From positions 3,883,723-3,947,722 of the forward strand of contig OY725496.1 of assembly GCA_963281255.1 (NCBI GenBank): a DNA stretch of 64,000 nt. Reading direction: 5' to 3'. The position numbers and the translations under genes were made by a program. Position 1 is the stretch's first letter, and each line of letters starts with the position of its first letter. This DNA comes from Aphrocallistes beatrix. Its lineage: Eukaryota; Porifera; Hexactinellida; Sceptrulophora; Aphrocallistidae. This document shows, in pieces, positions 48,301-52,191 of this stretch. A model generated the notes under the pieces. The model worked only from the letters and a program-made list of their open reading frames with translations, ran no database searches and had not been told where the DNA came from.

Positions 48301-50376
48301 TATAGCGGAAACTTAAGAAGTCAAAAAAGTATGCTGACCAAGATGAAGATGACAGGGAGGAAGCAATGGAGAAACTGATGGTATGCAAGTGCGGGATGGA
48401 ACATGAATGAATTTGTACCTAAAAGAGTTTAATATGTTTTACTCAATATAGTCGGCTGGGATTACTAAACCTAAAGGCAAGAAGAAAAAAGGCGCTACTT
48501 CCAAACGGCAGGCTCATTTCCAGGATAATCTCCAGCACACAAAGTCGCCTGAATTAAGTCCTCATGAGTCTGGAAGTGATGGAGCAGAGAGAGGAACTGA
48601 TGAAGAAGCGATAGGGAGTGATGATGCTGATAAAGGGAGCAACAAAGCTGATAGAGAGAATGACCCCAGTGATAATATTACCTCAGTAACATCTGAAGAT
48701 CCTTCTGTCTCCTGCGTACCTAAAAGTAAAGAAGTACAGCCGGTTGATAATCTTCTTAAACAGATGAATGTCCTCAACAGAGATGAGTTTACGCATCCTA
48801 AAGGTCTGTATAGTGGATGTTTTTATTTTGTATTTTTATAATAAATTCTTACTCAATATTCACTTTTATAGAATCTGAACTAACGGAACAACTGGATGAC
48901 GTGGAAGGCTCAAGTGATACTGCTGATATCAATGTAATATTCTCCTGTTAAGCGATATCTTTAATATGAAACAACAGTGCTGGGAATTTCTGGGCTTGAA
49001 CGGATCAATCGTACCTGGTCTATTTGGTTGAAAATTATCCAATACTTATATTGATGAAACATTTACACTTCCTTTTGAAACCATAATGGATTGTCCGAAC
49101 TGGCAAAGTAAAGCCGGGTCAAGAAAAAAAACTTCATTCTAGAACTATGAATTGTGCCGTCATGAGTTTTCGGATTGCTAACTCAGAGAGATTGGATATG
49201 CTCCTGGTGCTCACCCTCCCGTGGACCCTAGCCCCCCCAAGTCAAGCCAATTATTATTAGCTTCACAATAATCGAGTTTGCATTTCTAGATATTCTCCTA
49301 TCTAAACACCCTCACATCACAGCCCGTGGAAGATGACATTATTCTCTACGCTGTAGTCACTTGTGCTCCTTACAATACGCTCACAGATTACAAGTTCGTA
49401 ACAATATTAACTTAGTTTTTTACAAACATTTCGTAAAAATACAACTTTGTAAGCCATGCAAACCTATAGTATTATGTTATAAGTTATAACAGGTGTTATA
49501 ACAGGTGTTATAACATGTGTTATAACAGGTGTTATAACTTGTGTTATAACACGTGTTATAACATGTGTTATAACATGTGTTATAACAGGTGTTATAACAT
49601 GTGTTATAACACGTGTTATAACAGGTGTTATAACATGTGTTATAACATGTGTTATAACATGTGTTATAACATGTGTTATAACACGTGTTATAACACGTGT
49701 TATAACAGGTGTTATAACTTGTGTTATAACACGTGTTATAACAGGTGTTATAACATGTGTTATAACAGGTGTTATAACATGTGTTATAACACGTGTTATA
49801 ACAGGTGTTATAACTTGTGTTATAACACGTGTTATAACAGGTGTTATAACATGTGTTATAACACGTGTTATAACAGGTGTTATAACATGTGTTATAACAT
49901 GTGTTATAACACGTGTTATAACAGGTGTTATAACATGTGTTATAACAGGTGTTATAACATGTGTTATAACACGTATCATTATTGTTATTATTATTTATGT
50001 ACGAAGATACAAGGCCAAGCTATCGCCTGGATCTGGGAAGAAGGGAAAAGGTAATATTTGTTTGCTATTTAAGAGCTAATCCTTTATATTTCATTTCCTC
50101 CTAATTCTGCTAAATTATTCTTTTTTTTTCTAAATATTATTTTAGCTTTGCAAGTTGCTTTTCATGCGTTTGCAAACTCAAGTGATGCCACTCAGCTTGA
50201 GAAGGATCACATCAAAAGTCTCAAGGTAGAATTTAATAGTTTTTTCATTCAAATGCATTTCAATTTATGTTTACATTTGGTTATGCTTGCTATTTATTAT
50301 TTAGGATACAGATGTTAGCTATCTGATGCCTGGAAAGAAAGTAGCTCTAAGTATTACTGGATCTGTCAAGCATTAG
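27318..50376 (+). CDS. NEMF: NEMF (Rqc2/NFACT), ribosome quality-control factor, 25 exons with a 16-kb gene-bearing intron
   Basis: Exons: 27318-27376, 28427-28495, 44521-44623, 44716-44841, 44950-45095, 45207-45274, 45376-45465, 45541-45608, 45671-45750, 45811-46027, 46106-46308, 46373-46537, 46599-46918, 46981-47151, 47239-47297, 47375-47461, 47540-47737, 47841-47975, 48306-48380, 48452-48803, 48872-48933, 49323-49393, 50007-50050, 50146-50225 and 50305-50376. The sum is 3120 nt, 1039 residues, with all phases consistent. Exon 1 gives [10 protein letters not shown], exon 2 gives [17 protein letters not shown] and exon 3 gives [19 protein letters not shown], matching the NFACT-N start of human NEMF. 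Asp96-Arg97, needed for CAT-tailing in Rqc2, are present. Coiled coils follow, then NFACT-R ([37 protein letters not shown]), an acidic/basic linker and the NFACT-C end ([19 protein letters not shown]). NEMF binds 60S-peptidyl-tRNA with Listerin. The intron after exon 14 has a GC donor. Confidence 0.95.
27708..27806. repeat. Degenerate tandem repeat of about 12 bp (NEMF intron 1)
   Basis: About eight imperfect copies of ATTTGAGCATAT, such as aatttgagcatattttgag. It lies in NEMF intron 1, next to the integrase relic. Confidence 0.55.
27820..27950 (-). pseudogene. Integrase-core relic of a retroelement or related transposon
   Basis: The minus strand reads [13 protein letters not shown] followed by RTELTN, which resembles the integrase segment 'G-P-x-x-I-x-S-D-N-G-x-E-F' around the second catalytic Asp. 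The Gly after Asn is Arg here, and the frame is only about 64 codons without the rest of the enzyme. It is a dead fragment in NEMF intron 1. A Ty3-like, GIN-like or other DDE source cannot be told apart. Confidence 0.45.
28180..28330. repeat. GC-rich repeat with GGACACCCACT motif
   Basis: Three copies of GACACCCACT(G/T) and one inverted copy (GGGTGTCCTGGGTGTCC) lie within 150 bp. No coding potential. It precedes NEMF exon 2. Confidence 0.4.
28573..28666. mobile_element. Short hAT-like MITE (NEMF intron 2)
   Basis: Starts CAGAGGCGTAG and ends CTACGCCTCTG (11-bp perfect TIR). The 8 bases on either side are attgtacc and tttgtacc, a probable 8-bp target duplication with one mismatch. It is 94 bp long and non-coding, and is related by its ends to the element at 19407-19553. 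Confidence 0.55.
29219..29845 (-). CDS. MRPS25: Mitochondrial ribosomal protein mS25 (intronless, nested in NEMF intron 2)
   Basis: A 208-codon frame. [17 protein letters not shown] matches the N terminus of human mS25 (GRFPIRRTLQYLSQGNV). [19 protein letters not shown] matches [29 protein letters not shown] (residues 160-170) matches CICEVEGQVPC. Those cysteines are the family's metal/Fe-S-type site in the small mitoribosomal subunit, as I recall. About 18 residues precede the conserved start, so an internal start is possible (Met5). Human mS25 is 173 residues, and the extra length here is at both ends. The gene is antisense to NEMF. Confidence 0.9.
   Translation of the reverse strand: MASAMKSQFGTKIFGAVRPKGKFPLGRTVDYLKRGKILKPGIENVAVYFMHGHPSNVGMKEFIFYNLPQLVYVNPDVQFNTFKSQKHASIDFYLTGGERIQVNLQWMSRKEICEVVIKIGEKSPEQIEADKKPENVNPERPKYVMNPYNFGFPEFGQLKCICSLPGQVPCSRYWKYWPEEVKAQRAKIKAIGKGHTADSRFYDLDDKL
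30142..30825 (-). CDS. COX11: COX11, copper chaperone for cytochrome c oxidase (intronless, nested)
   Basis: 227 codons. A basic N terminus (about residues 1-40) suits a mitochondrial presequence. A membrane segment follows at about 43-59 ([18 protein letters not shown]), then [12 protein letters not shown] with Cys65. The soluble Cu-binding domain ends with the copper motif CFCFEEQ at 161-167 and [17 protein letters not shown]. All match COX11, which is anchored in the inner membrane and delivers Cu(I) to the CuB site of COX1. It lies between MRPS25 and KRR1, same strand, antisense to NEMF and single-exon. The MRPS25 start is about 300 bp downstream of the COX11 stop. Confidence 0.96.
   Translation of the reverse strand: MKHVLCSRVRAAGYPLPSSLLHRHYSNAFDARRSGIRNTSRIFASIALLTFGISYAAVPMYRLFCQATGYGGTTLRHKDPVKLERMEPVRERKLKIRFSASRDSSMQWEFKPQQSEIELVPGEAALAFYSARNNTARPITGISSYNVLPFEAGQYFIKVQCFCFEEQILNPGENVELPVFFYIDPDIAQDPGLLAMRTITLSYTFFEAKPDESVYFQPPDAQRVPTS
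30927..32003 (-). CDS. KRR1: KRR1, KH-domain SSU processome protein (intronless, nested)
   Basis: 358 codons. The conserved N-terminal part reads [20 protein letters not shown], followed by the two KH-like modules with [37 protein letters not shown] and [17 protein letters not shown]. The family signature near the C-terminal side is [19 protein letters not shown] Lys/Glu-rich tail ends [11 protein letters not shown]1 acts with Faf1/Dim2 in early 40S assembly in the nucleolus. It is one of a run of four minus-strand single-exon genes in the NEMF intron. About 100 bp separate its stop from the COX11 start. Confidence 0.96.
   Translation of the reverse strand: MSATPHNKRRADSGSRGDYKQRQKKRRQSEGPEEGEGVDAWKIETFKPEDNPAPFLEESSFSILFPRYREAYLREVWPLVVQELKSHGVEAELDLIEGSVTVKTSSKTWDPFIIIRSRDVVKLLARGVPIQQATRTLDDETVSDVIKIGGLVRNKDRFVRRRQRLLGPQGATLKALELLTGCYILVQGNTVCVIGGYAGLKSVRKVVTDCMNNIHPVYNIKTLMVKRELMKNPEMRNQSWDRFLPKFKKVNVKRKKTVQREKGTYTPFPPAPPESKVDKALASGEYFLGEREKEGIRREAKVKKQKEVKTKREEERQKMYEPPTESSPRGRDQQPEQQAVDLAALKKKMKKSRLVNKN
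32214..33521 (-). CDS. WWOX: WWOX, WW-domain oxidoreductase (intronless, nested)
   Basis: 435 codons. WW1 covers about residues 20-50 ([10 protein letters not shown]...CTQWEHP). WW2 covers about 62-91 ([11 protein letters not shown]...AAYTDP) and, like human WW2, has Tyr in place of the second Trp. The short-chain dehydrogenase domain has the nucleotide-binding TGATSGLG at 141-148, NAG at 221-223, the Ser region VVSVSSE, and catalytic Tyr304-Gly-Asn-Ser-Lys308. WWOX binds PPxY proteins through WW1, and its reductase substrate is unsettled. Human WWOX spans about 1 Mb with nine exons at a fragile site; here it is 1.3 kb with no intron. Composition is GC-rich. Confidence 0.96.
   Translation of the reverse strand: MDKISFYDDTSSEDDEMAVPLPQGWEDRITPSNKVYYVNHKEKCTQWEHPATGKLKTVPPFLPYGWGRQQDQDGNSVYVEYLAQRAAYTDPRLLTDPARKRYVLRVAKARGTFVQNSFTERTTAAEVVEGVDLTEKVAVVTGATSGLGYETARCLASQGCHVVMGCRDVRVGRGKIEKIRKTTPDAKLTILQLDLSQKESVRHFAEEFISLQLPLHILVLNAGVLGLDWRLSSYECEMHFSVNFLAHFHLFTLLKEKLLLSSPSRVVSVSSEAHRYTNLDHGSLDLDSPLSKTRPRDYFAITAYGNSKLCCLYLALEIHRHYAEAGIHTYAVHPGVMVPTNLSRNWLLYRMLYTAASCFTKSVRQGAASIVYCAASPLPAEESGLYYFNCKPARPSHAAQTRQQAAALWEVSTQLLEEPRPSRVEGAGDKQSVED
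33522..34642. other. Divergent spacer between WWOX and TIMM21 (inside NEMF intron 2)
   Basis: About 1.1 kb separating the four antisense genes from the three sense genes, so both nested promoter sets should start here. It contains a G-run near 33680 and a palindromic element at 34177-34495. No exon seen. Confidence 0.5.
34177..34495. mobile_element. Fold-back MITE, nearly palindromic
   Basis: The left end GGACATACCTAATT is repeated inverted at the right as AATTAGGTATGTCC. Inner segments also pair (for instance TATTTTACGGAATATTCCAT with ATGGAATATTCTGTAAAATA). Nearly the whole 319 bp can fold back. No open frame and no clean target duplication found. Confidence 0.6.
34643..35290 (+). CDS. TIMM21: TIMM21, TIM23-complex subunit (intronless, nested)
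   Basis: 215 codons. The N terminus (about 1-45) is rich in Arg/Ser/Thr and lacks acids, as a presequence should. A membrane helix lies at about 84-103 ([20 protein letters not shown]). The intermembrane-space Tim21 domain follows, with [14 protein letters not shown]-like [28 protein letters not shown] and [18 protein letters not shown]. Tim21 connects TOM and TIM23 and in animals also hands COX1 and complex I subunits to assembly factors. It is the first of three sense-strand genes in the NEMF intron. The downstream ATG at 34643 is the start. Confidence 0.93.
   Translation: MHYLSRFFFSTNPLARLGINVISQTRPQTFPILHYSSTQPTPNPEDIDVNERIKHMSLLRVDKQEPKALTTAEKVVRTGKDVSYSGVILIAFAVTGALVWAIFSEFFSGNSLNSLFTRTLKLVRNDEKARKVLGEPIRGFGEHTGWNRRRGIDHAFYKVGDSDHLRMAFNAKGQKRLGRVNVDMKKDGRGRYQVRYLLLELEGRPGGTLILQDNR
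35291..36699. other. Spacer between TIMM21 and kindlin with a transposase relic
   Basis: About 1.4 kb. A pogo-type transposase remnant is at 35665-35830. A string CATAGGCGTAACT near 35440 resembles one end of the hAT-like element at 60019-60172. Otherwise nothing recognised. Confidence 0.45.
35665..35830 (+). pseudogene. pogo/Tigger-type transposase N-terminal relic, frameshifted
   Basis: The first frame gives [16 protein letters not shown], the start of a psq/CENP-B-like helix-turn-helix. One base out of frame the sequence continues [20 protein letters not shown], the rest of that domain, and a stop follows soon. The catalytic domain is not seen. This is a decayed copy of a Tc1/mariner-superfamily (pogo) transposase. 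Its parent could have mobilised pogo-like MITEs such as that at 62021-62210. Confidence 0.6.
36700..38601 (+). CDS. FERMT: Kindlin/fermitin, integrin activator (intronless, nested)
   Basis: 633 codons. The F0 domain runs at about 8-95 ([20 protein letters not shown]), then F1 with a basic loop ([10 protein letters not shown]), then F2 interrupted by a PH domain at about 315-415 ([20 protein letters not shown]). F3 follows, with [20 protein letters not shown]. Kindlins bind beta-integrin tails and, through the PH domain, phosphoinositides at adhesion sites. In vertebrate kindlins the integrin-binding pair in F3 is Gln-Trp; here the aligned pair is Ser552-Trp553 (MKSWRINW). Vertebrate proteins are 663-691 residues and this is a little shorter. 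No introns; GC-rich. The paralogue number cannot be assigned. Confidence 0.95.
   Translation: MAAKEVEWDLAVEVLHLGARKVLRVRSDWSVGHVLSTLSSKLLETNISHYGLWWPEKRLWLRKHQQSLHGYGVMSDAKIQLINLNHRIFVELPDKSVYKCVVNFSRPVFECVTELCRRSSIRRPEELSLLKFRDDGTAKRKKKKEKGNGDDITYHPDVNYGYQPEGVQFHKRNECPDCFAKEYTKNLKDLSHINRYWLDSNRSLYEQEVFDDDHLFLRFKYFAFFDLNPKLDDFRISQLFEQSKWSVLYEEVDCTEEEAITFAALQFQATLALSQKEQQKKENFAAIASDIDQQLMDLKDSLGQTDTQIQAPAEDTFGYLKLTKGGFTLRGPKRHWFMLQGVTLCEFKSSEDNNIVDKYNLKGAMSEADLDPSKNKFAIILQLEDGVDLRILCDNSDDYVKWMASFKIAGRGEIITDSKLDREKASVSAFIAMQAGKNETNGATPGDARPELQPHLLLSQRFVKKYKSKTKDLSRKVVEAHTSFLNLSLIDAQMQYLRNWMALTDFGISYFVVQFTRHKREALLGIAFNRLVAIDINSFDQVKVWRYAGMKSWRINWQSKEMRIIHEEGDFGFVCLSADLRTVHEFIGGNVFLYLRDDPHAPLDLELFQKLTMDMTSVHCGWGEETFFTRDST
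38602..40103. other. Spacer between kindlin and WDR7 (inside NEMF intron 2)
   Basis: About 1.5 kb, AT-rich apart from a C-run near 39097. It should hold the kindlin 3' UTR and the WDR7 promoter. A short minus-strand frame with an N terminus [19 protein letters not shown] (about 39835 down to 39715) is not recognised and is left uncalled. Confidence 0.4.
40104..44216 (+). CDS. WDR7: WDR7 / rabconnectin-3 beta (intronless, nested)
   Basis: A single 1370-codon frame. The start [19 protein letters not shown] parallels human WDR7 (LPIVLWGRKAPTHCISAV). N-terminal WD blades include [10 protein letters not shown] and [17 protein letters not shown] central block reads [18 protein letters not shown] and [20 protein letters not shown], where human has [21 protein letters not shown]. 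The helical middle contains [13 protein letters not shown] and [10 protein letters not shown], and the C-terminal blade is [20 protein letters not shown]. With DMXL proteins WDR7 forms the rabconnectin-3 (RAVE-like) complex that assembles V-ATPase on vesicles. Human WDR7 is about 1490 residues with many exons. Only 304 bases separate its stop from NEMF exon 3. Strong GC-rich third positions. Confidence 0.95.
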   Translation: MSTVVPLVFWGSDPPSHFVTCVTICPTGHEVATGCRSGFICLWTLHCHEFHKESTDHSSGQMIPPINTYQAQAKSMLIGAAEEITSLCYSQDGGMLFSASRNGDIIRWDAKDGACTHQNNLEGEHRGLRYLGQPQAHHLLLVYGNYCNAYLLNARTLDLAIVLRSEEQPNWISSMLAIPLSLHHKDTHVLGITAEQLIKIWDVPRLDLQFPQECDSKEEDKSRQTGYLNVQQLRHWPKLIAQRLLVVGFSYFKVLGVRAKSQLPELCHVDCIGHVFSLSGGDFVDDEHIVVWSRMGSAHLYSFLATGSEEKYEARYLRCFQTQGGVDLPMDASWDLLHQEGKVLLVQGNAGGSLLLWELDLELGEREVAPKSPPEKTPPHYETSLRSSWDLLDNQSSLISYLRESLLSHTPLTPSHIPDDVSILDSSWVEKEPGFAENIQISSILHLPELSKVMCGLSNGYVVIFPLVRSLEQMVFGASQDSPCDDVMVIKAHRGRVSALLYPCQYSEQFNRKYVMTGGADGAVRVWDIENRLHLHCFLEHVGEVSRLKVCPKMTNTRLNCGICSVGQDNSVAILSLSEFREVLLCGNHSSAVTHVRWKPAEDLMLVRCKDGRVYIWQMDTGVLDRVIVGHLAEDIIASGSSSAPSYPQRRDSLIPKVSKGSQGGGKSIASFRAYRSQQVDITVPTLLIHMEPLIEQLSISEQALPHSNLSEAPSSQSLSDLSDLSTSPTRPSPYERRQETVFFTRLLISCLHSWGIDTNLDASCQEHLRIRRPLSFGMSPQFGLLSKYSCVSVYLPGWGLERASLTAEVSSPHQSFPLKYKWCLSPGITTQHLLALTSLSYCCMNLYSKKQPPSKPVTDDSSQRKLTTCSQLNTLTCVFLPEMLGRDFTPPHLSVLALKWPHSNGQIREAAQALLLAQLRSFSRSDLQETVAHWYQHIPPAPSHLRGGVKGITYGNKDPIGVKRQGDGRSVKMDSVPINDYLSNPEALIKAKEYFTSLIILSVIAAEFTENPHEFRQSGSEAPRPDLLSSQEMEHLALCLQGILCCQQSSSCSLQGALRRTAAELIAKGFNFFCKYLDIPSLLMALFEITVTQPVNTGLIEEPLNADYQLARNITMRALTNIFQTRTDEMIDVLAREVTTYIQFIGSTHSLIPVPGHEHQEPEIASGISKSGLHLLPRARKILLKILEELLKKRLPHIFLKIVEFMALIIFCIGSEELRNRRIEEAFPPIDKLGCYAHCVKMGNLAVGRKSGSIGLFDLKHNKLQEFPGHMSPVTCLTFSVDGKYLSSYSQGSSEIRLWHVSTPLPILGQMVNPTVKLVKTILATTPQDNQPIPPNSGHNNFRLFWLPKSKGAVLLMGDNPKTELEFSF
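47152..47238 (+). other. NEMF: GC-AG intron in NEMF
   Basis: Exon 14 ends ...ATCAGAG and the intron begins GCGAGTAAAG and ends CTCTACAG. Only this splice restores [11 protein letters not shown], the conserved NFACT-R segment (human MIRGKKNFLPP). The GT at 47156 would put the next exon out of frame. Confidence 0.8.
49476..49975. repeat. NEMF: 12-bp palindromic satellite, about 41 units (NEMF intron 22)
   Basis: The unit is TGTTATAACA plus NG. The 10-mer TGTTATAACA is its own reverse complement. N is G, T or C in nearly all units, and a few units read TGTTATAACTTG. The array is within the NEMF intron 49394-50006. It is open in several frames on both strands (Met-Cys-Tyr-Asn or Ile-Thr-x-Val repeats), purely because the period is a multiple of three; this is not coding. 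Confidence 0.95.
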
Positions 50377-50701
50377 ATGATTAGATTTATAGAATATTCA
50401 CTAATTTTGTTCAGACTAAATTGAATTCCGTTTTTTGTTAGATATTTGCTTTATTCCACTGCTCCACTCTTTTAATACTAAATCTATCAATCAACCTCTA
50501 GCTAAACGCAAGACTTACACAGGTCCGACTAGTCAGCACGTAAGCGGATACGTTCGATAAAAAAAATTCTTAAAACGTGCTGCCATAATCAACAAACAAC
50601 CTTTTCGAGTTTTTGAACCATTGAACAATTTGTTTGCCATTTGGATATACAACTTTAATTTAACATTTTGCTTTTTTGCTGCTGTAGGTGTAATATTTTT
50701 G

Positions 50702-51751
50702 ATGGCAGTGGGAGGGTACAAGTTTTTGGACAAACTATCAGGCAGCGAAGCTAGACAGTTATACGAACAAGGAGCATTGCTTGTTCTCTTGAATCTACCA
50801 CCGAAAAGTGTGTTTGGAATCGACACCAACTCCTGGGAGGTCGGTGATAAATTCAAAGGAGTAAAAATGATCCCTCCCGGAGTGCATTTCATACACTGCC
50901 AGTCTGTATCTCGGGATGGTTGTACTGGTCCTGTTATAGGATTCTTTCATGTTTTCAAATCTAAAGAAATGGTTGTAAAAGAATGGGATCAGAAAATGGA
51001 AATGTTTTCAGTTAAAGAGACTAATGCTGATGAATTGGCTGCGATTGAAGGGAATATTCATTTGTATGAACCTTGTTTAGCACCATTTCCATTCGATGAT
51101 CTGAAAACCTGGATCTCTCTGAGTTGCCATATCACTCATTTCTCCTTAGTTCAGCTTGGGATTAATGACTGCACTCTTTCAGTAATAAATCCAGATGGAC
51201 TCGTCAAGTTCTCTTCCATCCCTTCTCCAATCACACCCAAAGGCGCCTCACCGAATGAGATCACTAAAGCACACATGGACCAAACATCCACTCTTAATGC
51301 TTGTATTATATCTAACTACCAAGGCGATAGCAGGAGTCTGCTTGGAGAGCTGCAATCATCCTTTCTCTTATTTCTCTATGGACATATTTATGAAGGGTTT
51401 GAACAATGGCGCCGATTGCTCGAGTTGTTCTGTTCCTGTGATCAAGCTCTCTTGACTCACTCTGAGCTCTTCTCTCAGTTCATCAGTGTCCTACATTTTC
51501 AGCTTAATGTCATCCCAATGGACTTCTTCTTGCTGGGTGATCAAAGTACCGAAACCGCTGGAGCAGTAGGAGGTTCTAATATTTTCTTAATTTCTAAATT
51601 AAATAATCTATTTCTGAATCTGAACGAATCTCCTGGAAACTGCGAAGGATTGAAGAGTCGAGCTGACAGATTCAAATCAATGTTAATTCACAAATTTAAA
51701 TGGAATTTTGAGTGTCCAGAAGAGGACCTACCAGTTGTGGTACCTATGTGA
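50702..51751 (+). CDS. AAR2: AAR2, U5 snRNP assembly factor (intronless coding region)
   Basis: The first ATG in frame is at 50702 and gives 349 codons. [20 protein letters not shown] and [20 protein letters not shown] match AAR2 (human [40 protein letters not shown]). The C-terminal part, [20 protein letters not shown] and [20 protein letters not shown], matches the helical VHS-like domain. AAR2 holds PRP8 in the cytoplasmic U5 snRNP precursor before BRR2 joins. A 5' UTR splice acceptor (ctgctgctgtag, ending 50688) may precede the ATG. It starts 325 bp after the NEMF stop on the same strand. AT-richer codon use than the nested genes. Confidence 0.95.
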   Translation: [349 protein letters not shown]

Positions 51752-52191
51752 GTAGTTTGGAATGTTCAGATATTAAACTTAATTATAATTAAACAGAAGC
51801 CTCGCTCGCTTAAGCTGTGCGGCTGATGAACACTGTATGTCCGCATTAGTCGTCCTTCGATCGCCTCTTCGTCAATTCTGTAAGATTTTGCATTTCACTG
51901 AGTAGCCATTAGTCAATTACCGCTCACCAATACTCGCTCGTTTTGTTAACTGCTCCGTCTAAACTCGTTTTAATCTCCATACATTCACTCGATTGACAGC
52001 ATAATGTGTCAACTACGTATGTAGTATTATCATATTTACCTTTATGCAGAAGTTTAATTAAAGCAGGGCATGGGTCCCCAGCCCACGCCCCTGGCGTGGG
52101 CTGGGGACCCATGCCCTTTACTATTGTATTTTCTAAAACATGTTTAACACAATTTGAATACGTATTTGTTGTAGCTTGAACCTACATCCAA
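51752..52191. other. Spacer between AAR2 and the P450 gene
   Basis: 440 bp. The only notable structure is the perfect hairpin at 52066-52116. Confidence 0.5.
52066..52116. repeat. Perfect 24-bp inverted repeat with a 3-base loop
   Basis: GGGCATGGGTCCCCAGCCCA continues to CGCC, loop CCT, then the exact reverse complement. It is GC-rich in an AT-rich spacer. If transcribed it would form a very stable hairpin; as DNA it could extrude a cruciform. Confidence 0.9.

Noticed and set aside
49464..50054. Long open frames on both strands encoding Cys-Tyr-Asn and Ile-Thr-x-Val repeats
   Set aside because: They come from the 12-bp satellite, whose period is divisible by three, and lie in a NEMF intron.
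50621..50701. 28-residue N-terminal extension of AAR2
   Set aside because: It begins with TTG, is hydrophobic, and lies beyond the family's start; the ATG at 50702 is preferred and a 5' UTR splice acceptor may fall inside this stretch.
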